From Lingula anatina (lineage: Eukaryota > Brachiopoda > Lingulata > Lingulida > Lingulidae): DNA of 64,000 nucleotides. The translations under genes and the position numbers were made by a program. Positions 23,734 through 37,900 of this stretch are shown here, piece by piece (position 1 is the stretch's first letter; every line of letters starts with the position of its first letter). A model generated the notes under the pieces. It saw only the letters and a program-made list of their open reading frames with translations. It did no database searches and had not been told where the DNA came from. The DNA is taken from positions 124,474-188,473 of the forward strand of contig NW_019775851.1 of the NCBI RefSeq assembly GCF_001039355.2, read 5' to 3'.

Positions 23734-26624
23734 GAGCAAGTCTTATAGTCTAGATATGTGTAATGAGTTTTAGATGTGAAGTTTTTTGTTTCATCACAGT
23801 CGCTATGGTTTTGCAAATATGTTTTTCAAGGGTGAAGAGGCAGTCCTACAGTGATCCAGTGGCGCAGTATGAACAGGTGCCCAGGAGAATGCACCATGAG
23901 GAAGAACCAGTATTAAAGCCACTGCTGCCTATCAAAAGCAAACAAGGCCTTGTTGTTAGGATGGGAGTGCAAGAGGAAGATGAAAAGTCAAAAGAGGGTA
24001 CGAATACAGAAACATTTTGATATATTACTGAATCCTTTTGATATATTAAAAATGCTCTATGTTCTTAAAGCAATTACTCTTGTTGTCTGTACTTGTTTCA
24101 TTATTTGCAGGTATCATTATGATTGATGAAAAGTGCCAAATTATCACAAGGAATGTTTTTCATATGATGAAATGAACATATTTTGTTGCGGCAGTTATAA
24201 ACAAGGAACTCTGTGCCTTTAGCAAATAAAAAAAATAATAATATCAACCAGAATTTCTTTTATTTCTTTAGACAGTGTGATAAATGAAGATGCTGCTGAA
24301 AAAATACCAGAACCCTGTGAACCACTTCCAGCACTGAGTACAGCACAGTTGTTTGCACAGAGGCAAGAAAAACTGAGAGAAGTAAAGCAGAAGATTGCAC
24401 TGCTGGCTGGTGCCATCATTGAAAACCCAGAAGAAAATGTGAGAAAATAAATAAGTTTTATCATTTTTTTTTATCTTCATCTCAATGAGCATAATTAGCT
24501 ACAAGTATCTTTAGGACCGTTTACTTTTAAGTTCTTGATGGAAATTTCATTGGAAAACCATTTGCAGTCACTAATATTCTGACCAGATGGGTGAAAAAAT
24601 CGCAATTTGTGTTAATAGGTGATTGTGATATAATGATAGGATAGGCAAGCATAATGTAGAAGTCATGAAAAATTGTTCATTTAGTGTTAACCTCAGTGCA
24701 ATCATGGAGATGTTTTTCAAATTAAATTATTATAATAATGAGTAATCCATATTGTTACAGATGCGAAAACTTAAAGAACTAAGGGTGATGCTGGAGTTTC
24801 AAGATCCCCAGTTATTTATAACAGTACGTAAACTGGCCATGCTGTCACTGCTGGAGGTGTTCAAGGATATCATTCCTGGCTACAGAATAAGGCCTCCTAC
24901 AGATAAAGAAAAAGAGCAGTCAGTAAGTAATTCTTGCATTGTTGTAGTAGAGAACGTTAAATAATGTTTTAAGCAGCTTGATTTTACTTCATTTTGGTGT
25001 AAAAAACTTCAGTTTGGTGTAAAATGGATTTGAATACACCTTGTGAGTTATGATATTGTCATTTTTATCAGGTAGCTAGTTGTTGTATACTTGCTTTTGG
25101 ATATTACGCAGGACAAAGTGCTAGGCCATTTAGCATTGTGTCCAACTACTAAATTTAGCATCTGACATGGTGACATGGTGAAATATCACTTAAATATCCA
25201 AGCTAAGTGTTGGACGCTTTGGTTACTTTGATTTGTTGATGAAATACAATTAGATAAAACTAGCCAAGTTCCTAAAACATTTATGTCATTACTGCATTTT
25301 TGTTGATATCTGTGTGTAGAATACAAACTGCTGCAAACTATGATGAATTGAATGCATCAGCTGTGCAGCCATCTTTGTCAATCATTTTTTCTTTTTCAAA
25401 AACACTGTACTGGGTTATTTTGTATGACATCCAATACATATATAGGAATAATCAATTATATAAGTCTTTCAAGCAGTACCATTCAGGAAGACCATTTTGT
25501 TTACAGTTAATTGGAAATAAATAGATAACAAATTGTGCTGAAACAGTTACTTGTATTGATGGTGAAAAATAATAAACCTAGCAAAAATATTGCTAAAGTA
25601 ATTTTTTAATTAAAAAAATTATTTTGCCGTCTGTCTTGCAGAAACATCTCATTCACTCTGTTCATGTTACTTTCTTTGTTTAATGTCTGTATGTGTACCT
25701 TCCATGATGTGTAGTTTTACTATTGGCTTTAAAAGCCCAAATGATAAATGGATTTTGGATATGTGAATAATCGGCAATTATCTCCAGGCCTGCACATCAA
25801 AATTTTGCTTCAAAACATGTCTCTTTACAATAGTCTAATGTCCGTTATTTTCTGTAATAAATAAATAAGTTGAAGTTACTATCTTAATGTGATTGGAAAT
25901 TGTTTTCTTTTATTAAACTGTATGTTTATCCCTCCTTGCAGATGAAACTTGAAACCAAATTCTTTTATTAAACGGTATGTTTATCCCTCCTTGCAGATGA
26001 AACTGGAAACCAAAAAAATCAGGGACTTTGAAGAAAGTCTAATTCACAACTACAAGCTTTATCTCCAGTTCTTGGAAAGAATGTCAGCAGGAGTGAATGC
26101 CAAACCAACCAAGAAAAAAGCAAAATATATCAAAGAAAGGAATGCCTTTCCACAAGAGGCAGCAAAGGTTTGTTGTTGTTGTTTTTTTTTCACAAGAGAC
26201 AATGAAGGTTGAATCATGTTAACATGAGTTTGTTAAGATATTCATATGTTGCCCAGGCAGTTATTCCTTTTAACGAATCAATTTAAAATAGTGATCTGTG
26301 AGCAAGAGAAATAAATAAAATTATGTACCTCAAACATGGACTATTGGCATCAGTATTCTAAAATAAACTACACAAAGGAAAATGTTTTTTTATGTTTTGC
26401 CTCAGTGTAGAACTAGACTTTAAATTTACGTACATATAGATTTTTGAGAATGTGAAGGTGATTAAGAGTATTTATTTTAACAGAAACAAAATACATTGCT
26501 TTAGGTGCTACGAGAGCTGTCAGTTCATTGTATGTGTGATTTGCTGGTGACACACCAGAACTTCAACTTTAGAAGCAATCTTGTGACAGTGGTAGTGCCA
26601 TTCATGAACCACAAGAATGTCAAG
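21999..26624 (+). CDS. NOC3L: NOC3L N-terminal exons 1-7
   Basis: Exon 1 codes only for MGS (ATG GGT TCG, then donor GTAAGT). Exon 2 continues in frame as [18 protein letters not shown], a lysine-rich nucleolar-type N terminus. Landmarks follow in order: YEQVPRR and [14 protein letters not shown] (exon 3), [20 protein letters not shown] (exon 4), [11 protein letters not shown] and [15 protein letters not shown] (exon 5, the most conserved NOC3 block), [19 protein letters not shown] (exon 6) and [20 protein letters not shown] (exon 7). An upstream ATG at 21983 is out of frame and overlaps the start. The exon 7 frame ends at [11 protein letters not shown], just where the human protein continues through its middle. 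Confidence 0.92.
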
Positions 26625-27005
26625 GTGAGGCATCAAGGCTGAAAAATGGCAGACTGCCAGTGCAGCATTAAATTTAGCGAACAAAATTTCCCTACAAATA
26701 TTTTTTTCTCTTAAAGCTACTTAATTTGAGATTGAACAGCAAATTAATATGAATTTTCTTTGGAAATAAAATAATTTTTTCCATTTCTCAAAACCATTGC
26801 TTATCCCGTCCCTGCACTTGGATCAGATGTTTTTTTTTTCCATTTTTAATTTATTAATATCATTCTAAATGACTGGCCAGTACTTTAAATTTCCTGTACA
26901 TTTCAAAAGGAACTATTGCTGTCAGGTACTTTTGTTTGAGGAGTTTTAAAGTTTTCAAGGTTTTTTTTTTTGGAAATTGGGAAAGATNTCCCTTAAAATA
27001 TTGAA

Positions 27006-27081
<76 letters not shown>

Positions 27082-30000
27082 CCCAAAAAAATTTATAATG
27101 CTAGTCTGAACCCAGTGCACATAGACTATGTATGAATAAATATTGTAAAATTAATATAAAATATCAGGTGATAATAAAAAATATGCAGAAGAAAGCATAA
27201 ACATGGGTGGCTATAAGGAGATATAGTCTACACTTAATATGATAATAAAAATATTCAATAACATGCTGCAAACAGTGATGTGGATCAAAATACAACCATG
27301 CATTATAATGTCTCTAACACTGGCTAAATAACAACAATGCAACAACACAAAATACTGTAAACGAGTAACTTGTTGAACCACACTGACTGAAACATGTTTT
27401 AGTCAAGCAATATTAAAAAATTTATATAATCCCCCTACACTTTTGCTATATGAACCCAGCAACACAATGGCCTATATAATGTGTTAGTTGAACCAATAAC
27501 ACAATGACCTCTATATTATGCTAACTGAGCACAACTAACACAGTCACCATCTACAGTGTGATAGCTGAACACATACACATACACAATTTCCTTTATATAA
27601 GAACACAGCCCACTGTATTTATTACCATCATCATCATCATTACCTTGGCCCATGTACTGCATCCCATGCATTGGTTGCATGCCCTGGGGTGGGGGCATCT
27701 GGTTGGGATACCTCTGCTGCTGCTGAGGATAACCAGGAGGATAACCTACACAGACATGCAATTAGTTTAATTTCAGTATTCAAAACCCAAATGAAAAGTA
27801 ATAAATGCGGCAAAAATTTCTGACGCCAGCAAAATTGTTGTTCTACTTTTCTAAGGTTTGACAAATTGTGACTTTCATGGCTTTCTAAATCTCTTTTGAA
27901 AAAAAGAAAATACATAATTATAATATCAATGCAGGTCATATTTTCATTATTTCAAAAGTGTGTAAATTAGGTTTTGGAAATGTTAGTTCATGTTTGTTGC
28001 AAGGAAGATGAGGAAATTCTATAGCATTTCATTCAGCAATGTGGTGCTTCAAAACCTGTGACTGGTACTTGAGTGTTGCAGTGCAATCTTTCACAGAACG
28101 CTCACCTTGCATGTGTTGCTGGGGATACATCCCTGGGGTCATCTGGCCATGTCCAGCCACCCCCGGGGACCCTGTCCTGTACCCTGGGACTGGAGACTGA
28201 GCTGCCTGGGCCTCGGCCTCTGCCGCCCTTTTAGCATCGTTGATCTCTGCCTGTTTCTTGGCCTTTTCCTCATAGCGCCTCTTTTCTTCATCTGGAAGAC
28301 TCTTCCACTAAATAAATAAAGATTACAGCATAAGTCACAAATTGTATATAAGTAAAAATCATGGCAGCTGAAGCAAATGTAAAGAAAGAAGTGTCTTAAA
28401 GCTAACCACAAGAACTCTGTGGAGCTATAAAACCCCAATCAAGTGCATTAAAAACCTCGTACAAAATCACAAAATCTCTGTCTCTCAGACTGTCATTTAT
28501 TTTTATCACAACTGACTTTAAATCTAGTGCGATTACAGATAAACTATTCAGTACTCAGCCCTTACATTGTTCCCAACCACTTTACTGAGCTCTCCAAATG
28601 AGTAGTCAGGATGCTGGTCCTTGAGTTTCTTCCTCACTTCAGCTGCGTATATGATATATCCTGTGGGCTTACGGTTCCTCTTTTGCTAAAATTCCGAAAA
28701 ATGGTTAAATACTTAGTAACAGGTATTCAGACAGCTCTTTACAAGAAGTATTCTTACACTAGGATACATATTGCTTGAACCATCATCTGCAAATTTCGAC
28801 ACAGACAACAAGAAAAAACAATAAAAAATTTTATATATAATTGCATCCTTACAGTCACTTTTAACTAAATCAATGAGTAATTTTTAAATTTATTTAGATT
28901 ACAGATCTCAAGTTGAAGAAGAAAATATCATCAGACATCTAGAAATTCTATCTACTGTCCTACTAACCACCTTCTTAGCTGGCTTTCCCTCAACAGATGC
29001 TGAAGATGGCGTAGCAGGCCTTGCATGTAATTCATCAAAACTGGTGTTATAACTGAAGCTGTGCTCCATCATGCTGTCTTCATCCATGTTACTAGGTGGC
29101 GCCTCTGTCATCTCAGATGCCATGTCGTCTGCTGGCTCATCAACTGCAGCCAGAAGATGAGGTGATGGCACCTTGACATTAAAATAAATGGGACAAAAAT
29201 GAATTCTTGGCCAAATTTTTGATGCAATGTAACATTTTGGAACAGTAATAAAAAAACAAAGGTTTCACCTGAAAACAATGTATTATACTAAATTTTGAGT
29301 AAAGTGGAATAGAAGATAATTATTCACTGTACATATGAGTACCTGAAATATGTTCACTTATGATATATAAAAACAAGAATTGTGTACATATCAGTAGACA
29401 TCTTTAAGGGCAATATCTTCCCCTTTATATAGCCTTCTTTCTATCAAAAATATATTTACCTTCTTAGGTGTGATGGACTTTCTAAAGAAGTAGATTTCAT
29501 CATCTGTGACTTTAGGTGACAAAGTAATTTTCTGGAAAAAAGTTTTTTTAATCAGTTTTATCTGTGAAAACAAGTTTTTCAAAATATTTTGTAAAATAAT
29601 CTTAAATCTGAAGATCTCAATTACTCAATGAACATTAGAAAACACCATGCAGGACAGTCACTCAAAATAAATACAACAATTAAAAAAACAAAATGACTTG
29701 ATATCATTGTTTTGGCTTTATATAGAACGATTTGACACTGGGCTTACCTTGGAGCTTTTGGACATTTTCCTAATAGTTTTTTCTGCCTCCACATATTTGG
29801 ACTCACAGACATACACATCTTTCTCTGGGTATTCTGTGGGTCGGCCTATAATAGAAAAACAAAAAATACATACATATGCTATCAATTACAGACTTGATAC
29901 AGACTTGGTACTGGAGATACTTGTCACTCAACAAACTATCTTTTCATTTGAATCAATAATTTTAATTTGAGCTGTAATAGCTGTAGGATTTACATCACTA

Positions 30001-32583
30001 TTGATGACAAATTCAAGCATTTTCACACTAAAAAATTCTTGTTTCTTTATTCAAATTTTCATTTTATGCTGACAAAAGGAAAATTATGTAACGCATGTGA
30101 AAAATACTTCCCTTTCACAAAAAATATCTCTTGATAATTGTTAGAAACATAAAATTGTTTATAAGTCACTAACTTACTTGTACAAAACTCCTTGTAGAAA
30201 AGCACAGCACACTTCCCCACTATATTAGCCAGTGAGTATGTAATGGGCTCCGTGTCACTGTGGAAAACCTCTCTTCTGAAGAACAGTCTGGTAGGTGGAT
30301 GCTCCACTTCTAGAGGATACAAATACTTTGGGCCCTGAATGTACACTGCACCCCTGAAATAATTGAAAGAGATGATATTTAACAGTGATATTTTATTTTA
30401 AAGTAACAGTAAAAACTCATCCAATACTAGTTAAATGCATCTATCTGTTAGAAGCTGCTTATTTCTAAATGGGACACAAATACTTTTTATGTTCACTGTA
30501 CAAAAAGAGGTAGTGATAATTTTCAATAGTACTACTTTTATTTTCTGCTCAAATTTACCCAATTGAATTATAATTAACTGAAAAAGATAACAAAGGTGAC
30601 AAATAAACAGACATGAAACAAAAGAAAGATTTGAAATAATTTTGATTGTGTAAACTTGTACATTTGAGAATGATGTTTCAACGATTGTAAAAATATGCTT
30701 ATTTATGACCCTTGTTAAACATAAATATAACTCCTAGCACACCCCCTACCTCTGGTCTGCCCACATCTTGTCTATCTTGACAATGATAGGCATTTCCCTC
30801 TCCGTTTTCACATAGACATGATCATCTGAAAATTGAACAAGATCAATAATATCTTAAGGAAAACAAACATTTTACTTGCAATAACTGACCAAAAAATAAT
30901 GACTCAGATGAAATAATGACCAGAAAATAGTTGCATAGTTGTCAAATGAGAAAAAAATGTTATTTAGAAAATCATACATAACCAAAACATATTTTGGCAG
31001 AATATATTCATCTAAACAGCTCACAAAAATGTGCCACTTCGGAGGTGACATGCAGACCAATGCTGGTCAAGATGTACATCAAACAGTCTGAAAGTTTAAC
31101 CTGAAAAATACCTGCTGCAAACCAGCAGATTTACTGTCAAGCAATAAGAATCACTTGATAATTGCCAGTCCTGAAGTTGCTTTTTTTTTCTTTTTTTTTT
31201 TTAAAGTCAGTCTGTGACTGAAATCCAAGCAGTTTCCCCGTCTGCAGTTCTATATCTTACCTAGTTTGAAGCAGCCATTAGGAGCTATGAACTGCTCATA
31301 GTATGTTATTCCTTCCTCAGGAGTGGCTACTTCCTGAATGACAACCTAAAGTAAATATCAAATGTAAAGCATTTAATATGTTTGTTCAAAGAAAAAATAA
31401 TGACTTTACTATTAAGGCAGTTCTTGGTCTAATGTAATAATGTCATATTCATAAAATTGTTTTTATTGAGAGCATTTGACAGAACAACTTTTTATACATG
31501 ATATATGATGTAAACCACCATCACAAGCTTTTATGTGCCATAATGCTAATATTCATTTAAGTTTCATAAAATATGTAAAGTTTTTGCAGTTTCTAAATTA
31601 TTTAATCATTGTGAGAAGTACTAAAGAAAAACAATCCTTACACTTCTCCGCTTGTCTAGCAAAAACGGCTGTCCATCATCTCCAATGTCTTCCTTGCCTC
31701 CCACCATTTTCTCTGCAAACACAGAGGCCACGCGTACTGTGGTTAGCATCTGTTCTCGTGGGACAATTTTCACGCTCTCGTTTCGAGGCACCTGCCAGAT
31801 CTTGATCTTTTTGAATGCTTTGTGTTTTGCAGAGTACCTTGATTCACAGACGTAAACATCCTTGTCTGGGAAACCCTGTTAATATGACAGTATTAAATGT
31901 GTTCAAAAAAGTCAAATGTTCTCAAGAGACTTAACATGTTGCAGGAATGATACAGGTGGAATGATTTAATTTTTTACCATCATTACACAAGAGACAATAA
32001 AAATATTTTCATCAAATTATTAAACATGAATGAACTCAAACAGGTCAGAGTTGTTATCTTTGTACTACAGGAAATATCTTTCTACTGTCAAAAGAGGATC
32101 TATCAACAAGTCACTGTTTTGTCACTTTATATTTCTTTTTTTTTTTTTTAATTACAATTTCAGAGCTTTGACATCCCAATTTCAGAGCTTTTGCACTAAT
32201 TATGTTTTTATGTTTTCAAACACGAATACTTCTTTGACTTAGTTAGTGATGATAAAAATAAATGCAGATGTTTTTTCAAACCCAATTACTACTTACCTCT
32301 GGTTTCATTTTAAAGTAGTCTTTGACAAACATGACAAAGCACTTGCCCAGCACTATGTTTAGAGGAACTCTGTCTGAGAAATCACTTCTGAACACCTCCT
32401 GGGAATGAGAAAGCAGATCGGTGTTATGCACTGGACTATTTGCTTTTCAGTTTTGTAGTCAGTTAATTAAATGATTGCTTAAGGCTTATTTTCTCATAAT
32501 CATATCAACAGTTCACATCTAAATTGTGAAAAATAGAAAAAAAAGGAAATGCTGGATTAAAATAACTTAAAGATAACTGTAGA

Positions 32584-32681
<98 letters not shown>

Positions 32682-34940
32682 ACATCCTCCTATTGATATG
32701 GGTGTTGGGTACGTACCTTTTCAAGAAACTTTCTGGTGGCCAGATGATATGTTTCATTTGGTCGACAAAACCAGCAGCCATAGAGGAAGTTTTCTCCAGT
32801 GGGCTCAGTAGACAGGCGCTCTATGCACACAATGTGAGGTTCTAATCCTTTCTCCCTAGAAAGAACACCATTAAACCCCATGTACATGTGCACCACATAC
32901 ACGATCTTGAAGAGTCTTATTTGATATATGTTTATACTGTATAGGTATACTGTATAGGTTCATTATCATTAGCAATGTTTTAAGTACTATAACAAGTCAA
33001 CAGCTACTGTTAATGCAAAACTGATCTTGTAAATCTTCCCACCCTTACACCAATTGAAAGTTTTCTATTGATACAGAGTCTGAACATTGAATGCCATTTA
33101 ATCTCCTCTTAGTACAATTTGTGATATAATTCTTACACTTTTTTTTTATAATTCTTAAAACTTAAAGAGGGGCAGGGATAAAAATGGTAATGTGTATCTT
33201 ACCTTGGTTCAATGTACACAAAGTCTCCCACTGAATAAGTCTGACCACCATAACTCACACTGTTCTCACCAATGTCTTCTTGCTGTAATATTGCATATAA
33301 CATTTGCAATAATTATTATTCTAAATTTCTTAGGAACAAAGTAAATAATGAAAGAGAATGACTACTGTAGTAAATGGATATTGATTGACTGGACTTAAAC
33401 ATTTGCTATATATTTCAACTTAAAGGGATAATAACTCTTCGTTTTGGCCAAAAAAATGAATTTTCCTGGAGTAAACAACAATTTTTCCATACTTACCAAT
33501 GGTTAATGAATCCATTTTTACATTCAAAGTTAGTCCCTGGTTTTTTTCTAAAAAGTTTGGTTTTTTGTTTAAATCTCTTAAGAGATTTTCACAGAGTATA
33601 GCCATCAATGGAGGTCACATGGTCTAAAGACAAGCTCAGATATCAGAATAATTGCTATAACTGCCGTTTTTGTGGTAAAACAGAATATATTGTATTTCTA
33701 TGAGTTATTCACAATGTTTTTATTGTGAAATATAGATCTCATACAAAGAGTTATTATCCCTTTAATGTCATGTCATATAAGAAACTATGAAAATTATACA
33801 AGAATCACAATAAATAGCCAAATATCTTTAAAAGCATACTTCTTTTTCTTGTTCTTTTTTGTTTGTTTCTTCTGCCTGTTTCTTTTCTTCATCTTCACGC
33901 ATCTCTTTTGGCAGCTTCTCCTGTTTCTCCTCATCCAGCGCACTCTGCAGGTGTTTCTCGGTGTAACTGAGTGCAGGCGTTAACAAGAGCTCCCCGTTCT
34001 TGCAGAGCTCGTCACGAATCTTGATGAAAAACATCTGCATTTCAACAGCGTCTTCGTAAAGCTGGGAGTCTGTGCGACTAACCTTGCGTGCGTATGAAAA
34101 CACTTCAAACATGTCTTCCTGAAATCTGTCCAGTCTGCGATATCTTCCCTGAAAAAATGGAATTGGATGCATTAATATATGCTGCTATCTCATCAAACTG
34201 CAAATTTCTCCTTGAATTTTTAAAACTTTCTGAAAAGGCTTTAAATTATAAGGAAAGTGTTCATAATTTTTATGATTTCTTACATTACATGCACAGCCAC
34301 AGTTTTCAAAAGAGGAAATGATACATACCCTGTCTAAATTTCTTTTGATTTGGTCAAATGTAAGAGGTTTTCTGGAATCAAAAAGTTAACATGATAGTTA
34401 AAGGGATAATAACTCTTCGTTTCGGTCAAAAAAATAATTTTCCTGGAGTAAACAACAATTTTCCCATACTTACCAATAGTTAATGAATCCATTTTTACAT
34501 TCAAAGTTAGTCCCTGGTTTTTTTCTAAAAAGTTTGGTTTTTTGTTAAAATCTCTTAAGAGATTTTAACAGAGTATAGCCATCAATGGAGGTCACGTGGT
34601 CTAAAGACAAGCTCAGATATCAGAATAATAGCTGTTACTGCCGTTTTTGTGGTAAAACAGAATATATTATATTTCTATGAGTTGTTCACAACGTTTTTAT
34701 TGTGAAATATAGATCTCATACGAAGAGTTATTATCCCTTTAAGTATAAAACCCAACCAATACTTGAAAATGCATCACATTAAAGAATGTAAATATTTCTA
34801 ACTGCACCACCAAAGTGCACTCATCTCATTCATTAAAAGAATTTAAGCACTTGGAATACTATGTTACTTGGCATTTTAAAAATACCATGCTCCATGAACC
34901 AACAATAAAAGCAGTTGAATGCCTCCTTTCCTCCCCCACT

Positions 34941-34985
<45 letters not shown>

Positions 34986-37900
34986 TCTAGCATCATTTAA
35001 GACTTACACAGTCACAACTGGTTGCTCTCCCTCCTGTTCTGCAACCTCTTTTGAGGGCAACTCAGCAAAGGAGTCACTATAGCAACGACCTTCTTCATCC
35101 TGAAACGAACAAAATTTGGAACCTTGCTCACATCATTTTCTAACTTGATTTTCCCATTTTTAATCAATAGCAAAAATAATCAAGAATTGTTATCATAAAT
35201 CCAGTGCTATAAAATATTTACACGAGATTGTCGACTGTTATGCAGCTCCATACAAACCTGGTAGTTGTAGACAGAAATGAAGAGATTAGTCATCATTTCC
35301 AGCACCACAGCTTTCACATCTGGGACCTCGTTATCATCTTCCTCATCTTGCAGCTCTCCTTTCTTCTCCAGACACACTCTCTGCAGTGTGAGGGCATCCT
35401 GGACAGGGAAAGACACATAGACAATATTAAAAACTACTTGACCTGTAGATAATTACACTTACAACTTAATGAATTCTCTATCCAGGTGAGATGAAACATC
35501 CCTTAAATTTATAATCAACTCTTAAACTTCAAAATTAAAAACTGTCATCATTTTTCTCATCATTACTACCTCTGCCAAGGAGATTATGTTTTCACCTCTG
35601 TTTGTCTGTTATTTTGATGTGTGTTTGTCACAAGTTTAGCTCAAAAATTTTAGGATGGATTTTGATAAAAATTTTCAGGATAGGTCAGAAATGTGCCAAC
35701 TTGAAATTGTTTAGGTTAATTAATTTATTAGTTAACTATTTGTCGTAGAAGAGGTCTGTGCTCTCTGAGTGTTTTTCTAGTTACTATCATTATCAATATT
35801 ATAAAAAATATGATAAACAGCCACTCAATCCACCCGTCTCTGTCATTTCCTCCTCACCTACCTTGTATATGAGAGAGTCTGGCTCATTAAACTTGCAAGC
35901 ATTGTCAAACATGAGGACAAAGTCAGAGACCAGGTCTTCCAGGCTCTCGTACTTGTTGTTTGTCATCTTGCCAAAGATGTGCTGCATATCTATAGGCTTC
36001 TTGATTACTTCGTAGTAGTTAGGATATTCCTATGAAAAAATGTGACATATGTTTATAGTGCTCATCAATATGTTTCATCATCTCATAAAATATAATCAAA
36101 TTATGATATTTTTGTTTCATACATTCTCTTTAGAAATGATCAGCATTTTAATCAACATTATGAAAGAGACAACAGAAAAGCTACTGCTGAATCACCAAAT
36201 AGTAAGATGGTTCTGCTGAAATATTGCACTCAATGTTAGAAAATGCCACTCACCAATCTGGAAGGCAACTTCATAAAGGGAGGACACAGTACTCTGCCTC
36301 TGGAGTCTGTGAAGTTGGCTATGATGTCATAGACTTGCTGTAGCTTCTGAGCCAGTGGAGACAAACTCTTGGATTTAGGACGACTGACAAACAAAATCAA
36401 CAAACATATTAATTTATCACGTAATATATTAGTCTAAGAATAGATAAGCTATTTTTCCACACATTTTTAAACATCTATATCATCTATTTCTTTGAACATG
36501 ATTTTTTTTTATTACAATGCATGTATTCATCACGAATATAGAAATTCAATATGATGACCACAGAACAACACACTATTGTCAGTAAAAGCCATCAATTTCA
36601 CCTTCTTTGTGAGAAGAGGGTGGCATTGGGTAAAACAATTATATATCAGAGAAAATAATTATTTTTCAGTCTCTGTATATAAGAACAAAATCTAGTGCAA
36701 TAGGATTTTCACTGTCTCTTGTACAATGAAGTTAAAAAGTAGATCGTTTCTAGGAGACTATATGTGTTTTCTAGGAGGCCTTTTGACAGGGCTTGAAACA
36801 TCTTGCCTCTTTGGTAGAAAACCCATTAGTCTCATTAGAAACCATTATATTCCTTCACAATTCAAGCAAAAAGGTATCAACAAATATAGACTAACTTCTT
36901 CTGTCCTTGTTTAGAGGGTGGTGACAGTGGTGTGAGGTTTCTTATCTTCTGTTTCAGCACTCTTTCTAGCGTCTGTGAATCTTGGTAGACCAGAGAAGAC
37001 TCCTCATTGTAATGTCTGGCATTACTGAACATCAGCTTGAGGTCTGCTATCAGGGCTTGCTCTGTAGTATACTGAAACAGTGAATGAATTCATTCAGTAC
37101 AGCAAAATTATTGTTAGGTAATAACATCATACAACTTAAACAATACTTGCAAAAATAATTTCAGCATATTTTCAGAAGTAAAAAATTGTTAAAAACTTTA
37201 ACAGCATGGAATACACTTGTAAAAATTAATCATTTGGAAAAGCTAAAACATTCATAGTAACCTATTTATAAGGAAGCCCTTTTAAAATTTCTTTCAGTGC
37301 CAAAAAGTTTCACGCAGAAAAAATAATACAGAACTTAAAAACTGTAACGGACATATAACAGAAATGTGTATAACTACCTTTTCTTCCATTATCTTAGTCT
37401 TGATGGTATTCATGTCAATGGGTTCTGAGATGACTTGATAATAATCAGGGTATTCCTTCTTTGAAGGTAGCTCAATGAAGATATCTATCAGCGAGCGGTT
37501 TTCTTCCTGAACAAGAAAATCAAAAATTATAAAAAATTATATGTTTATCAGAAAGTATGAGTTAGTTGGTTTCAGAAGGTAATGTGATCATAATAATACA
37601 GTAATTCAAAATTTTCATGAAAAGCAAAGCAGAAAACAAAAGAAAAAAAATTTTCCAACCATTTCCCTTACCCTACTCCAACACAAGTCAATATCTTACA
37701 AAAATAATAACTTTTTCCACCACCTAGCAGGTTTAAAAGGAGAGCTACTAATAAACATTCTGCTTATAAACATTTCAATTCAAATACCAGACATGAGCCT
37801 AGGTTTCAAAAAAAATCTCTGAATATTTATTGAATCTCAGACAAGACAAATCTCAGGAACCATCAGAACTGAATTAAAAAACGCTTTTCCGCAGAAAAAG

